Of a DNA stretch of 61,544 bases, positions 32,812 through 41,883 are shown piece after piece (the stretch's first letter is position 1; each line of letters starts with the position of its first letter). This DNA is from an uncultured Oscillospiraceae bacterium (lineage in GTDB: Bacteria; Bacillota; Clostridia; Oscillospirales; Oscillospiraceae): the NCBI GenBank assembly GCA_934590325.1, contig CAKTOW010000012.1, forward strand, positions 1 through 61,544. The letters run 5' to 3'. The position numbers and the translations under genes are program-made. The notes under the pieces are model-generated. The model did no database searches. It was given only the letters and a program-made list of their open reading frames with translations, and was not told the DNA's origin.

Positions 32812-33894
32812 ATGGATAAACGTGTACTGGTCATCAATCCCGGCTCCACCTCCACCAAGCTGGCACTGTTCTGCGGGGAGAAGAAGGAGTTTGACGCCAC
32901 CGTCCGACACAGCGGGGAGGAGCTGCAGGCCTTCTCCTGGGTCATGGAGCAGGTGGACTTCCGCCAAGCCGCCATCGAGCGGGAGCTGGCCGCCCATAAC
33001 GTGGACCTGACCACGCTGGACGCTGTCTGCGCCCGGGGCGGACAGATGCCCTCCTGTGCCGCAGGTACCTATGTGGTGGAGCAGGACATGGTGGACTATA
33101 TGTTCACCGTGAAGAATGCTGCCCATGCCTCCAACCTGGGCTGTGTGCTGGCGCTGCACATCGCCGCGCCCCTGGGCATCCCCGCCTTTATCTGCGATCC
33201 CGTGGCCGTGGACGAGATGACCGACGAGGCCCGGCTCTCCGGGCTGCCGGAGCTGCCCCGCGTTATGCTGGGCCACGCGCTGAACTGCCGCGCCATGGCC
33301 ATGCGCTGCGCCGAGACCGTTCTGCACAAGCCCCTGGCCGACTGCCGGCTGATCGTGCTGCATCTGGGCGGCGGCGGCTCCGCTCGGCTGTTCATCGGCG
33401 GGAAGATGGTGGACGGCGTCCGGGACGACGAGTGGATGTTCGCCCCGGAGCGTATGGGCGGTGTGAGCCTGCAGCCGCTGGTGTCCCTCTGCTTCTCCGG
33501 AAAGTACGCCGAGCGGGACATCATGAATTTCATCCGTGGAAAGGGTGGACTTGTGGCGCATCTGGGCACCGCCAACGCCCAGGAGGTGGAGCGCCGCATC
33601 GCCGACGGCGACCAGCACGCCAAGTTGGTCTACGACGGGATGCTGTACAGCTGTGCCCGTGCCATCGGCGGCCTTGCGGCGGCGGCGGACGGCGACGTGG
33701 ACCGTATCATCCTCACCGGAGGGTTGGCGCACTCCAAATATGTGGCCGACTACCTGACGAAAAAGCTGTCCTTCATCGCGCCTGTGGAGGTCATGGCCGG
33801 TGAGTTCGAGCTGGAGGCTCTGGCGGCCGGTGCCATCCGTGTTCTGGAGGGGAAGGAGCAGCCCCGTCGCTTCGCGGACATACCGAGAGGGTAA
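32812..33894 (+). CDS. buk: Butyrate kinase (or branched-chain fatty acid kinase)
   Basis: A 360-residue acetokinase-family kinase. It makes acyl-phosphate from the fatty acid and ATP, or in fermentation forms ATP from butyryl- or isobutyryl-phosphate. VLVINPGSTSTKLALF is the phosphate-binding N-terminus. HASNLGCVLALHIAAPLGIP, LIVLHLGGGGSARLFIGGK and IILTGGLAHSKYVADYL are the family motifs. No phosphotransbutyrylase gene is visible. The nearby 2-oxoacid:ferredoxin oxidoreductase would yield branched acyl-CoA, so a role with isobutyrate or isovalerate is plausible. Confidence 0.93.
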   Translation: MDKRVLVINPGSTSTKLALFCGEKKEFDATVRHSGEELQAFSWVMEQVDFRQAAIERELAAHNVDLTTLDAVCARGGQMPSCAAGTYVVEQDMVDYMFTVKNAAHASNLGCVLALHIAAPLGIPAFICDPVAVDEMTDEARLSGLPELPRVMLGHALNCRAMAMRCAETVLHKPLADCRLIVLHLGGGGSARLFIGGKMVDGVRDDEWMFAPERMGGVSLQPLVSLCFSGKYAERDIMNFIRGKGGLVAHLGTANAQEVERRIADGDQHAKLVYDGMLYSCARAIGGLAAAADGDVDRIILTGGLAHSKYVADYLTKKLSFIAPVEVMAGEFELEALAAGAIRVLEGKEQPRRFADIPRG

Positions 33895-33921
33895 GACGGC
33901 AGGCCGAAAACTCTTGACGAC

Positions 33922-33955
33922 ATAAAAAATGACCCCGGAGGGGGTCATTTTTTAT
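33922..33955. terminator. Bidirectional intrinsic terminator
   Basis: A 15-bp stem ATAAAAAATGACCCC / GGGGTCATTTTTTAT with a GGAG loop, between buk (+) and the methyltransferase (-). The right side overlaps the methyltransferase stop region. Confidence 0.92.
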
Positions 33956-34551
33956 GCTCTTTTTATGCCGCACACCTGGTACATCTCGTCATCAGAGATC
34001 ACCACGTCCACGTCCAGGTACGGCGCCATCAGTGTCTTCAGACGGTTCTCGTGCAGCAGACCGCAGGACACCGGCCTTGCCCTGCCGCTGTGGTGCGCGT
34101 CCAGGGCCGCACGGCTCATACCGTGGGCGATGGACAGCCGCCCACCGTCCTTTACCAGTCCCGCCAGCGCCTGTATCAGCACTGCCGGGTCGGGGAAGTG
34201 GGGGAAGGCGTTGTACACCATCACCACGTCGTAGGGGGCGCCTGCCCGTACCGCCGGGTCGGCCTCCACGTCGCCGCAGAGCACTGTGATCTGCGTCCCG
34301 GCGGCCTTTTCCGCCGCCCGCGCCGCCATCTCCGGCGACAGGTCGATGGCCGTCACCTGCGCCGTGCCGCGCCGCAGATAGTCACCGAACAGCACACCCG
34401 TGCCGCAGGCCACGTCCAGCACACGGCAGCCCGGCTGCACGCCGGCGTTATCCAGTATCCGCCCGATGACGGTCTCGTTCCGGACCAGTCCCGCATCCCA
34501 CTCCGGCGCCAGCCGGTCGAAGAACGCCTGTACATCTCGCTTGTCGATCAT
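33952..34551 (-). CDS. Class I SAM methyltransferase linked to the first FecCD ABC locus
   Basis: A 199-residue methyltransferase. CRVLDVACGTGVLFGDYLRR is motif I. TAIDLSPEMAARAAEKAAG follows, and YDVVMVYNAFPHFPDPAVL and LVKDGGRLSIAHGMSR are motifs II-III. It lies 10 bases after the substrate-binding protein gene, as the last gene of the permease-ATPase-SBP operon. The second, unlike ABC locus at 43-46.6 kb also contains a methyltransferase. That repeated pairing suggests a role tied to the transported compound. Confidence 0.87.
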   Translation of the reverse strand: MIDKRDVQAFFDRLAPEWDAGLVRNETVIGRILDNAGVQPGCRVLDVACGTGVLFGDYLRRGTAQVTAIDLSPEMAARAAEKAAGTQITVLCGDVEADPAVRAGAPYDVVMVYNAFPHFPDPAVLIQALAGLVKDGGRLSIAHGMSRAALDAHHSGRARPVSCGLLHENRLKTLMAPYLDVDVVISDDEMYQVCGIKRA

Positions 34552-34561
34552 ACCGCCGCCC

Positions 34562-35731
34562 TCAGTTGAAGAACGTGGCCGTATCGATTTTCTGATACCC
34601 GCCGAAGCTGTTGGGCATACGATAGATGTCCTCCGCGATGCCCTTGCCCAGGAACGCGCCGGTGATCTCGTTGAGCTTCTCGGTCATGTCGATGTCCTCG
34701 AAGCGGTCGGGGTACGCGCACTTCCCAGCGAACCAGGCGTTGGCCAGCGCGATCTCGTAGTTGGTGTAGTAGGCGTTGTAGGCCATCTCCAGATAGACCT
34801 CGCCGTTCTGCCAGGCCCTGCAGCTGTCGAATATACCGCTGTCCTCGGCGTACAGGGGCCTGATGTTCTTCACCGCCGCGGCATCCATGAGCATGATGTC
34901 CATATCCGCGCCCAGCGCCGTGAACTTCTCCGCCTCGATGGGCTGCACGCCCTTGGTGCCAAGGTCGGTCACCACGTTTTTGATGTTGGCCACGCGGAAG
35001 GTGCTGTAGTCCTCCACCGTCATCAGGTGGTTGGTGGTGCCCCAGTTGCCAAGGCCGCAGATGTACACCGCGGGCTTGCTGTCCTCGGTGATGTCCGCCG
35101 TCCGCGCCTGGATGTCCGCGGTCTCGGCCGCCACGAAGGCCAGCAGTTCGGCGGCGCGGGTCTCCTTGCCCAGTACCTGGCCCAGCAGGGTGACGGAACC
35201 GTTAAACTCCTCGCCGAACACGCCGTCCACGCCAGTGCGCAGGGTGACGACCGGCACGCCCACCTGCTGCTGCAGGGCGTCCTCCTTCTCCGTGTCCTCA
35301 TACTCGGATATAATGAGGTCCGGCGTGCAGGACAGTATCTTCTCCGCCTCGGCCGCCTGGGCGTTAGGGCCGCCCACGCCGCAGGAGGGAAGGGCGGCGA
35401 AGCCATCGCCGTAGGCCATCACATAGGGGCGCGCCACGCCGTCGAACATCTGCGGCCGCTCACTGAGGCTCATGTTGTCGATGTCCTCCACGCCGCACAG
35501 CAGGCTGACGTCGCCCACGTAGCTGTACAGCCGCAGGGCGCCCGCGCCGATGCATACGATGCGCTGATAGCTGCCGGGTACGATCTCCACCTGACGGCCG
35601 ATCATGTCGGTCACCGTTACCGTATCCTGTGCAGCGTCGGTGTTGTCCGCCGCGGGCTTTTCACCGCAGCCGAACAGGCTCAGAGACATCACCAGTGCAA
35701 GGGCAAGTGCCAGAAGTCTTTTAGTTTTCAT
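34562..35731 (-). CDS. ABC transporter substrate-binding lipoprotein (FecB/BtuF-like)
   Basis: A 389-residue lipoprotein. The signal peptide KRLLALALALVMSLSLFGC ends in a lipobox Cys. The binding fold begins VTVTDMIGRQVEIVPGSYQRIV, as in helical-backbone metal/siderophore receptors. MLMDAAAVKNIRPLYAED and a Tyr-rich segment (EMAYNAYYTNYE) lie in the C-lobe. ATG 35731 has AGGAG 9 bases upstream and was preferred over ATG 35737. It overlaps the ATPase gene by 11 bases. The ligand may be a siderophore, cobalamin or an oxyanion; this sequence does not settle it. Confidence 0.88.
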   Translation of the reverse strand: MKTKRLLALALALVMSLSLFGCGEKPAADNTDAAQDTVTVTDMIGRQVEIVPGSYQRIVCIGAGALRLYSYVGDVSLLCGVEDIDNMSLSERPQMFDGVARPYVMAYGDGFAALPSCGVGGPNAQAAEAEKILSCTPDLIISEYEDTEKEDALQQQVGVPVVTLRTGVDGVFGEEFNGSVTLLGQVLGKETRAAELLAFVAAETADIQARTADITEDSKPAVYICGLGNWGTTNHLMTVEDYSTFRVANIKNVVTDLGTKGVQPIEAEKFTALGADMDIMLMDAAAVKNIRPLYAEDSGIFDSCRAWQNGEVYLEMAYNAYYTNYEIALANAWFAGKCAYPDRFEDIDMTEKLNEITGAFLGKGIAEDIYRMPNSFGGYQKIDTATFFN

Positions 35732-36491
35732 CGTCATCCGCTCCTATCAGTAGTCTTTGTCCGTTGAGGTCCACCGCACGCATCCGTGCGCCGAATATCT
35801 CCCACACCGTTTCGGGGGTCAGGATGTCCCCGGTCCCGGCGTAGCGTATCTGTCCGTCCCGCATGAGGAACAGCTTGTCGCCGCACCGCAGCGCCTGGTT
35901 CAGGTCGTGCAGGGTACAAAGCACCGTCAGGCCCTTTGTCCGGGCCAGACGCTTGGCCTGGCGCAGTATCCGCTGCTCGTTGGCCACGTCCAGGTTGCCC
36001 GTGGGCTCGTCGAACACCAGCAGCCGGGGCTGCTGCGCCAGCGCACGGGCGATGGCCACCTTCTGTTTTTCGCCGCCGGACAGCGTCTGTACGTTCCGGC
36101 CGGCCAGCGCCGTCAGGTCCATGTCCGCCAGCGCGGCCTCCACCGCCGCGTGGTCGGCTGCGCCGGGCTGCACGCCGAAGCGGCTCACCCGTCCGGCCAG
36201 CACCGCGTCGTATACACGCAGCGCGCCGAATTCCATCTCCTGGGGCACGTAGGCCGCCACCTGCGCACGCTGGCGCCGGGGCATACCGGTCAGCGCGGTG
36301 CCGTCGAAGGTGATGCGCCCGCTCTCCGGCGCACAGAGGCCCAGCAGCGTTTTCAGCAGGGTGGTCTTGCCGCAGCCGTTGCGGCCCAGGAGTACGCCCA
36401 CCTGGCCCGCGTCCAGGGAGAGGTTTACGTCGTTCAGCACCGCGGGGCCCCGCCGCTCATAGCGGAAGGTCAGGTGCTCCACGTTCAGCAT
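35721..36491 (-). CDS. ABC transporter ATP-binding protein (FecE-like)
   Basis: A 256-residue ATPase. Walker A is GRNGCGKTTLLKTL, the Q-loop is YVPQEMEF, the signature is LSGGEKQKVAIARAL, Walker B is LLVFDEPTGNLD, and the H-loop His is in LCTLHDLNQAL. ATG 36491 overlaps the permease stop. It is the energising subunit of the upstream FecCD permease. Confidence 0.94.
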   Translation of the reverse strand: MLNVEHLTFRYERRGPAVLNDVNLSLDAGQVGVLLGRNGCGKTTLLKTLLGLCAPESGRITFDGTALTGMPRRQRAQVAAYVPQEMEFGALRVYDAVLAGRVSRFGVQPGAADHAAVEAALADMDLTALAGRNVQTLSGGEKQKVAIARALAQQPRLLVFDEPTGNLDVANEQRILRQAKRLARTKGLTVLCTLHDLNQALRCGDKLFLMRDGQIRYAGTGDILTPETVWEIFGARMRAVDLNGQRLLIGADDDEN

Positions 36492-37537
36492 ACGCGGCCC
36501 TCCTTCCGCCCGAAGATCAGCGCCAGGAAGAACGGCGCGCCCAGCAGGGAGGTGATGGCGCCCACCGGCAGTGCGGAGCCGCCGCCGATGCTGCGGCTCA
36601 CGGCGTCTGCCGCCAGCAGCAGCGCGCTGCCGCAGAGGGCGGAGGTGGGCAGCGCCCACCGATGGTCATGGCCCACCAGGCGCTTCACCGCGTGGGGACA
36701 GATGATGCCCACGAAGCCGATCATGCCCAGGAATGCCACGCATACCGCCGTGATCAGCGACGCCAGCAGCAGGGATACCCACCGCAGAAGCCGCACGTTC
36801 ACGCCCATGCTGCCCGCGGCGTCCCCGCCGCTGAGCAGCGCGTTGTAGCGCCAGGACAGCAATGCGAACACTGCGAGGCCCGCCGCCGTTACCGCCAGCA
36901 TGATGAGGTCGGAGCGGTAGGTCGCCCGGCCCAGGTCGCCGAAGCTCCATATCACCGCGGCGGACAGGCCCACGTCCGTGGCGTAGAACTGCAGGATCGT
37001 GGTGGCCGCCGTCCACACGGAGCCCAGGGCGATGCCCGCCAGCACCACCACGTTGGGGGAGAAGTCCCGCAGCCGGCACAGCGCCAGCACGGCGACCACC
37101 GACCCGGCGGCGAACAGGAAGGCCATGGCCGATGTGGCGAAGGGGTCCGCCCCCGCCGTGTAGCCGGTCAGGTTGTTGCCTGTGGACAAAAAACCGCCCG
37201 CCAGCGCGATGATGGAGAGGTTTGCGCCGAATACCGCCGCGTTGGATACGCCCAGCGTGGCGGGAGAGGCCATGGGGTTGCCCAGCACCGTCTGCATCAC
37301 CAGGCCAGCCGCGGACAGTCCCGCGCCCGCAATGACCGCCGCCAGCAGACGCGGCAGGCGGATGTACCGCATGATGCGCACTGCCGCGGTCTCACCCCGG
37401 CCCGCCAGCGCGCTGAGACATTCCCGCACCGACATCCCGGAGGAGCCCACCAGCAGCTCGATGACCGCCAGTGCCAGCACCGCCAGCACCAGCGCCAACA
37501 GGACCGCTGTTTTCTTTTTTTGCAAGGTGTTTCCCAT
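36485..37537 (-). CDS. FecCD family ABC permease
   Basis: A 350-residue permease with about nine to ten helices. MSVRECLSALAGRGETAAV and YIRLPRLLAAVIAGAGLSAAG match the FecCD opening (RxPR motif). VMQTVLGNPMASPATLGVSNAA is the coupling-region signature, and FVGIICPHAVKRLVGHDHRW lies near the end. ATG 37537 follows GGGAGG with 6-base spacing. First gene of a four-gene operon. Confidence 0.93.
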   Translation of the reverse strand: MGNTLQKKKTAVLLALVLAVLALAVIELLVGSSGMSVRECLSALAGRGETAAVRIMRYIRLPRLLAAVIAGAGLSAAGLVMQTVLGNPMASPATLGVSNAAVFGANLSIIALAGGFLSTGNNLTGYTAGADPFATSAMAFLFAAGSVVAVLALCRLRDFSPNVVVLAGIALGSVWTAATTILQFYATDVGLSAAVIWSFGDLGRATYRSDLIMLAVTAAGLAVFALLSWRYNALLSGGDAAGSMGVNVRLLRWVSLLLASLITAVCVAFLGMIGFVGIICPHAVKRLVGHDHRWALPTSALCGSALLLAADAVSRSIGGGSALPVGAITSLLGAPFFLALIFGRKEGRVC

Positions 37538-37736
37538 GCGCGGCCTCCCAAGGTCCAATATGTTGTATCATACCCCATACTGCCCCGCGGTGCAACCCGG
37601 GGAGGGGGTTCCGGCCATGCAAAAATGTCCATTTGTTACGCTATTTTGCCCGGTAAAAAAGCGGCTGTCCCCCTTGACAGCCGCCCGTCCCTGGGCCATA
37701 CTGTAGCTATCAGAGTTCTTTATAGGTGGTGTGCCC

Positions 37737-38612
37737 ATGGACATACAGAAATTACAGGCACTGGCCGTCATCGAGGAGGCCGGCAGCTTCTCCCGCGCCG
37801 CAGAGACTTTGGGCTATTCCCAGGCCGGCCTTACCTACATGATGAACAGCCTGGAAAACGAGATCGGCTTGCGGCTGCTGGACCGCAGCTACAGCGGCGT
37901 CCGCCTCAGCGAGAACGGCAAGGCGCTCATGCCCAAGATACACCGGCTCCTGCAGATATACGACTCGCTCAACGGGGACATCCGCGCCTGCAAGCGCTCG
38001 CAGGAGTCCACGCTCCGGCTGGCCGCGCTGGATACGGTGGCCACCCGCTGGGTGCCCTCCGCCGTGGCGCGGCTGAAGGAGGAGTACCCCCACATCACCG
38101 TCAGCGTTATCTCCGGCAGTCCCATGCAGGTGGACAACTGGCTGCGGGACGGCAGCGTGGAGCTGGGCGTCACCGACAGGCGCTTCACCGCCGGGGAGCT
38201 GGACTGGACAAAGCTGTGCGACGACCCATTCCTGGCCGTGCTGCCGCCGGACAGCCATATCCCCGACCCCGTGCCTGTGACCTATTTTCAGGGGAAGCCC
38301 CTGTACGTGCCGGACTACGGCACCAACACCGACACCACCCGCGTGTTCACCCGCGCCGGAGTGGAGCCCCTCTACACCGACGACCGCATGAACAACCGCT
38401 CTGTGCTGGCGGCGGTGGCCGCCGGGCTGGGAGCCACCGTGTTCTCCCGGTTGGAGCTGGACCACTACGACCAGCAGAATCTCATCGTCCGCGCGCTGGA
38501 GCCCGCCTGCTGCCGCGAACTGGGCGTGGCCATGCGTCCCGCGGTGAAGAACAATCCCGTGGCGCGCTCCCTGCTCCGCGCCCTGCGGCAGGTGGCCGGT
38601 TCCGCAGAATAG
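37737..38612 (+). CDS. LysR family transcriptional regulator
   Basis: A 291-residue LysR protein. The HTH is in the first 60 residues (LQALAVIEEAGSFSRAAETL, then TYMMNSLENEIGLRLLDRS). An effector-binding domain follows. ATG 37737 follows AGGTGG at 7 bases. It is divergent from the FecCD operon (200-bp intergenic) and convergent with the B3/4 gene, so the FecCD operon is its natural candidate target. Confidence 0.92.
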   Translation: MDIQKLQALAVIEEAGSFSRAAETLGYSQAGLTYMMNSLENEIGLRLLDRSYSGVRLSENGKALMPKIHRLLQIYDSLNGDIRACKRSQESTLRLAALDTVATRWVPSAVARLKEEYPHITVSVISGSPMQVDNWLRDGSVELGVTDRRFTAGELDWTKLCDDPFLAVLPPDSHIPDPVPVTYFQGKPLYVPDYGTNTDTTRVFTRAGVEPLYTDDRMNNRSVLAAVAAGLGATVFSRLELDHYDQQNLIVRALEPACCRELGVAMRPAVKNNPVARSLLRALRQVAGSAE

Positions 38613-38651
38613 GCAAAAAAAGAAACGCCCGTGCGGGCGTTTCTTTTTTGC
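38613..38651. terminator. Bidirectional intrinsic terminator
   Basis: A stem of 17-18 bp, GCAAAAAAAGAAACGCCC / GGGCGTTTCTTTTTTGC, with a GTGC loop, between convergent LysR (+) and B3/4 (-). Confidence 0.94.
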
Positions 38652-39365
38652 TTAGACAAAGAAGTCGAACCGGGGGTGGTCCTTCGTCACGGTACCGGTC
38701 TCGATCTCCAGATCCTCGCCAAAGTATTTTTTCAGCAGGGCGACCAGCTCGTCCGCCGCCGCCTGGACCTCCGCCGCGTTCACGTCGGAGAAGCCGTCGA
38801 TGGGGAACAGGATGGCCTTGGTGCTCTCCGTGATCTTGCCGCGCTCCGACTGGCGCCAGGTCCAGCGCCGCGTGCGTATCTCGTGGCCGCAGGCGTAGAC
38901 CGCCTCGCCCACGTCGGGGGCTTCCTCCTCCGTGGAGCCGAAGGGGATGAACGTGTCACCCTCCTCCGCCAGACGGACGTCCAGCCCGCCCTCGATGCTG
39001 TCCAGATCGTGGGCGCCCATGGGCAGACGGTGCTTGATGGACACAGCGTTGCCCAGGTCCACCGCCGCGTTGATATGGGGGAAGCCCTTGCCCTTGGCGA
39101 TACGAGTCAGCAGCGCCTCGATGGAGCACATGAACTTGTTGGGGTTGATACCCAGGGCGGTAAACGCCGCCCGGTAGGGCAGGATGTCCTCCGTTTCCTT
39201 GGGCTTCTTGCCCGTGAAATATGTCTCGCATGCGGCCACGTTCCCGGCCAGCATTTCCTCCAGTTCCGGGATGTCGTGGGTATTGTCCAGTCCGCGCACC
39301 GCCACCGCGCCGAAGCAGGCGTTGGGCAGCTTGTCGAAAAATTCCTTCGATACCTGGTAGTACAT
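38652..39365 (-). CDS. B3/B4 domain protein (PheT editing-domain-like)
   Basis: A 237-residue stand-alone B3/4 domain, related to the editing domain of phenylalanyl-tRNA synthetase beta. INPNKFMCSIEALLTRIAKG, LPHINAAVDLGNA-like FPHINAAVDLGNAVSIKH and LPMGAHDLDSIEG follow family order. Free-standing versions may hydrolyse mischarged aminoacyl-tRNA or act on small substrates; the role is not established. SD AGGAGG precedes ATG. It follows the oxidoreductase operon by 115 bases, which contain a GC hairpin. Confidence 0.85.
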   Translation of the reverse strand: MYYQVSKEFFDKLPNACFGAVAVRGLDNTHDIPELEEMLAGNVAACETYFTGKKPKETEDILPYRAAFTALGINPNKFMCSIEALLTRIAKGKGFPHINAAVDLGNAVSIKHRLPMGAHDLDSIEGGLDVRLAEEGDTFIPFGSTEEEAPDVGEAVYACGHEIRTRRWTWRQSERGKITESTKAILFPIDGFSDVNAAEVQAAADELVALLKKYFGEDLEIETGTVTKDHPRFDFFV

Positions 39366-39396
39366 GGCGTTTCCTCCTTGTTCATAGTCTTTCTCC

Positions 39397-39419
39397 GCCC
39401 TCTCCCGCGGGGGAGGGCG
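39397..39419. other. GC-rich hairpin between the Vor operon and the B3/4 gene
   Basis: GCCCTCTCCC / GGGGGAGGGC forms a 10-bp stem with a two-base loop. It lacks a T-run on the minus strand, so it is a weak terminator or a processing site. Confidence 0.45.
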
Positions 39420-39479
39420 GGCTATATATTGTGATGATGTGGTATTCTAACGCTTTAAAGGGTAAAAAGCAAGCCTTTT

Positions 39480-40025
39480 TTATCTCTGCTCCCGGCCCAG
39501 CTTCAGGCCCAGCTCAAAGGCCTGACGGTTCAGGGGCAGCAGGGCGGGCTTCTTACCCAGCTTGTGCTCAATGGTGTTCCACACCACGTCCTCCGGCACC
39601 ACCTGGGTATAGCCGATGTACACGCCCAGCATGATGATGTTCAGCACCTTGGTGTTGCCCAGCTCCAGCGCCAGCTCCGTCACCGGCGCCTTCACCACCT
39701 TGATGTCCTGTCGCTGGATGTCGCTCTTGACGATGGAGCTGTTGATGTACAGCGTTCCGCCGGGCACCAGCTTGTACAGGAACTTGTTGAGGCTGGGATC
39801 GTTCATCACGATCAGGTCGTCCATCTGATCGCCCAGGGGTGCGCCGATGTCATCATCGGAGATGACCACGTAGCAGTTGGCGGTGCCGCCGCGCTGCTCC
39901 GCGCCGTAGGAGGGGAAGAACGTCACATTTTTGTCCGTGGAATTGCAGGTGGCCTCCGCCAGGAACTTGCCCAGCGTCATCACGCCCTGTCCGCCGAAGC
40001 CGGCGACCATCAGATTCCGTTCCAT
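39480..40025 (-). CDS. 2-oxoacid:ferredoxin oxidoreductase gamma subunit
   Basis: A 181-residue POR_gamma-type subunit. LMVAGFGGQGVMTLGKFLAE is the characteristic N-terminus. FFPSYGAEQRGGTANCYVVI is the family's most conserved stretch, and VPGGTLYINSSIV and NIIMLGVYIGYTQVV follow. ATG 40025 overlaps the beta-subunit stop (TGATG), indicating coupled translation. It works with the alpha, beta and ferredoxin subunits encoded upstream. Confidence 0.93.
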   Translation of the reverse strand: MERNLMVAGFGGQGVMTLGKFLAEATCNSTDKNVTFFPSYGAEQRGGTANCYVVISDDDIGAPLGDQMDDLIVMNDPSLNKFLYKLVPGGTLYINSSIVKSDIQRQDIKVVKAPVTELALELGNTKVLNIIMLGVYIGYTQVVPEDVVWNTIEHKLGKKPALLPLNRQAFELGLKLGREQR

Positions 40026-40777
40026 CACACGCCCTCCTTATCCTTGTCGCGGATGACACCCAGGGGGAACTCCGCGAACATTTTTTCCTCCAGGAAGCCC
40101 AGGGCTTCCAGCGGCTCCAGGCCCCAGTTGGTGGGACAGCTGGTGACGATCTCCACCAGGGAGAAGCCTTTGCCGTCCAGCTGGTTCTGGAAAGCCTTGC
40201 GGATGGCCGCCTTCGTCTTGTTCACATTGGCGGGGTTATTGCAGCTGGTGCGCTCCAGGTAGTAGGGCGCGGTCAGCTGGTTCAGTACCTCGCATACGTG
40301 CATGGGGTAGCCGTGCTCCTTGGGGTCGCGGCCCTTGGGGGCGGTGGTGGCCTTCATGCCCACCAGGGTAGTGGGGGCCAGCTGTCCGCCGGTCATGCCG
40401 TAGATGCCGTTGTTCACGAAGATAACGGAGATGTTCTCGCCGCGGTTGGCGGCGCTCATGGTCTCTGCCAGGCCGATGGAGGCCAGGTCGCCGTCGCCCT
40501 GGTAGGTGAACACCAGGGTCTCCGGGTTGCTGCGCTTGGCACCGGTGGCCACGGCGCAGGCACGGCCGTGGGCGGCCAGCAGATAGTCGTAGGTGAAGTA
40601 GTCCATACCCAGACCGCAGCACCCTACGCCGATGGCGCAGGCGCATTTGTCCAGCATGTTCATCTCCTCCAGCACCTCGCCGATGAGCTTAAAGATGGTG
40701 CTGTGCATGCAGCCGGGGCAGAAGCCGTCCACCATGTCGGGCTTGATGCCCTTGGTCCTTGCGTATACCTTTTCCAT
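40025..40777 (-). CDS. 2-oxoacid:ferredoxin oxidoreductase beta subunit (ThDP-binding)
   Basis: A 250-residue ThDP-binding subunit. FCPGCMHSTIFKLIGEVLEE has the CxxC start. AIGVGCCGLGMDYFTYDYL, HGRACAVATGAKRSNPETLV and YQGDGDLASIGLAETMSAAN (GDG plus the downstream Asn for Mg-ThDP) are clear, with VFVNNGIYGMTGGQ next. The best family guess is a branched-chain (VorA-type) or general 2-oxoacid enzyme. It lies 14 bases after the alpha gene. Confidence 0.93.
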   Translation of the reverse strand: MEKVYARTKGIKPDMVDGFCPGCMHSTIFKLIGEVLEEMNMLDKCACAIGVGCCGLGMDYFTYDYLLAAHGRACAVATGAKRSNPETLVFTYQGDGDLASIGLAETMSAANRGENISVIFVNNGIYGMTGGQLAPTTLVGMKATTAPKGRDPKEHGYPMHVCEVLNQLTAPYYLERTSCNNPANVNKTKAAIRKAFQNQLDGKGFSLVEIVTSCPTNWGLEPLEALGFLEEKMFAEFPLGVIRDKDKEGV

Positions 40778-40791
40778 GTCCGACCCCTCCT

Positions 40792-41871
40792 TTATCGCTC
40801 CAGCAGCGCCTTGGCGGCACTGATGACTTCATTGCGGCCCATGATCTCGCCGCCCGCGTGCAGACAGGTCTCGATGGGGCAGCGGTCGTTGATGGCCAGA
40901 CGGATGTCGTCCACCACCTGCGCGGGAATGGACATCTCCACGTCCAGAATGGCCTTTACCCTGTCAAAGTCCAGCCCGGCGAATTCGCCGGAGGGGAAGG
41001 GGAACAGCGTCTTGGGGCGGATGAAGCCCACCTTGTACCCCTCCGCGCGCAGCAGCTTCACCGCGCTGCGGGCGATACGGCCGCAGATGCCGTAGCCGGT
41101 CAGCACCAGCTCCGCGTCGTCCAGATACATGGTCTCGGCCTCGGCCTCGCTCTGCCAGCTGAGGTACATGGCCTCCGCGTCGCGGCAGGTCTGCTCCTGC
41201 TCCTTGGTGGCCCAGCGGCCTGCGGCCACCGTGCCCCGCGGCTCGGTATAGGCGTCGTGTCCCACGGCGGAGCAGGGGCGCAGCGCGTCCTTCAGGGCCT
41301 TGACCTCCTCGGCGGAGCGCTCCGGCGGGAGCTCCACGGGCTCCATGATGGTGCCCATGACGCCGTCGGTGAGGATGAGCACCGGGTTACGGTCCCGCTG
41401 GGCGTAGTCGAAGGCCGCGTAGGTCATGTCCACCGCCTCCTGCACCGTGGCGGGGGAGAACACGCGCATTCTGAAGCCGCCGTTGCCGCTGGCCTTGGTG
41501 GCCTGGGTGTAGTCCTGCTGGGCGGGCTGGATGGTGCCAATGGCCGGGCCGCCGCGCTGTACGTTCACGTACACCATGGGCAGCCGCGCGCTGGCGCAGA
41601 AGCTGATGCCTTCGCTCATAAGGCTGATGCCGCAGGAGCTGGAGCTGGTCATGGCGCGGGTGCCTGTGCCCGCCGCGCCGTACACCATGTTGATGGACGC
41701 GACCTCACTCTCGCCCTGTACAAAGCTGCCGCCCACCTCGGGCAGACGCCGCGCCAGGTACTCCGGTATCTCGTTCTGCGGGGTGATGGGATAGCCGGCA
41801 AAGAACCGGCAGCCGCTGCGCACCGCAGCCTCCGCAATGGCCTCGGTGCCCTTCATGAAAATTCTTGCCAT
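40792..41871 (-). CDS. vorB: 2-oxoacid:ferredoxin oxidoreductase alpha subunit (VorB-like)
   Basis: A 359-residue POR alpha/pyrimidine-domain subunit. FMKGTEAIAEAAVRSGCRFF is the N-terminal motif, AGYPITPQNEIPEYLARRLP the substrate-loop, and ESEVASINMVYGAAGTGTRA and SSSCGISLMSEGISF follow. NVQRGGPAIGTIQPAQQDY is typical of VorB. In VOR, 2-oxoisovalerate and similar acids are oxidised to acyl-CoA with reduction of ferredoxin. Paired with butyrate kinase 8 kb away it could yield ATP from branched-chain amino acids. Confidence 0.92.
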   Translation of the reverse strand: MARIFMKGTEAIAEAAVRSGCRFFAGYPITPQNEIPEYLARRLPEVGGSFVQGESEVASINMVYGAAGTGTRAMTSSSSCGISLMSEGISFCASARLPMVYVNVQRGGPAIGTIQPAQQDYTQATKASGNGGFRMRVFSPATVQEAVDMTYAAFDYAQRDRNPVLILTDGVMGTIMEPVELPPERSAEEVKALKDALRPCSAVGHDAYTEPRGTVAAGRWATKEQEQTCRDAEAMYLSWQSEAEAETMYLDDAELVLTGYGICGRIARSAVKLLRAEGYKVGFIRPKTLFPFPSGEFAGLDFDRVKAILDVEMSIPAQVVDDIRLAINDRCPIETCLHAGGEIMGRNEVISAAKALLER

Positions 41872-41883
41872 GTCGCCGCCTCC

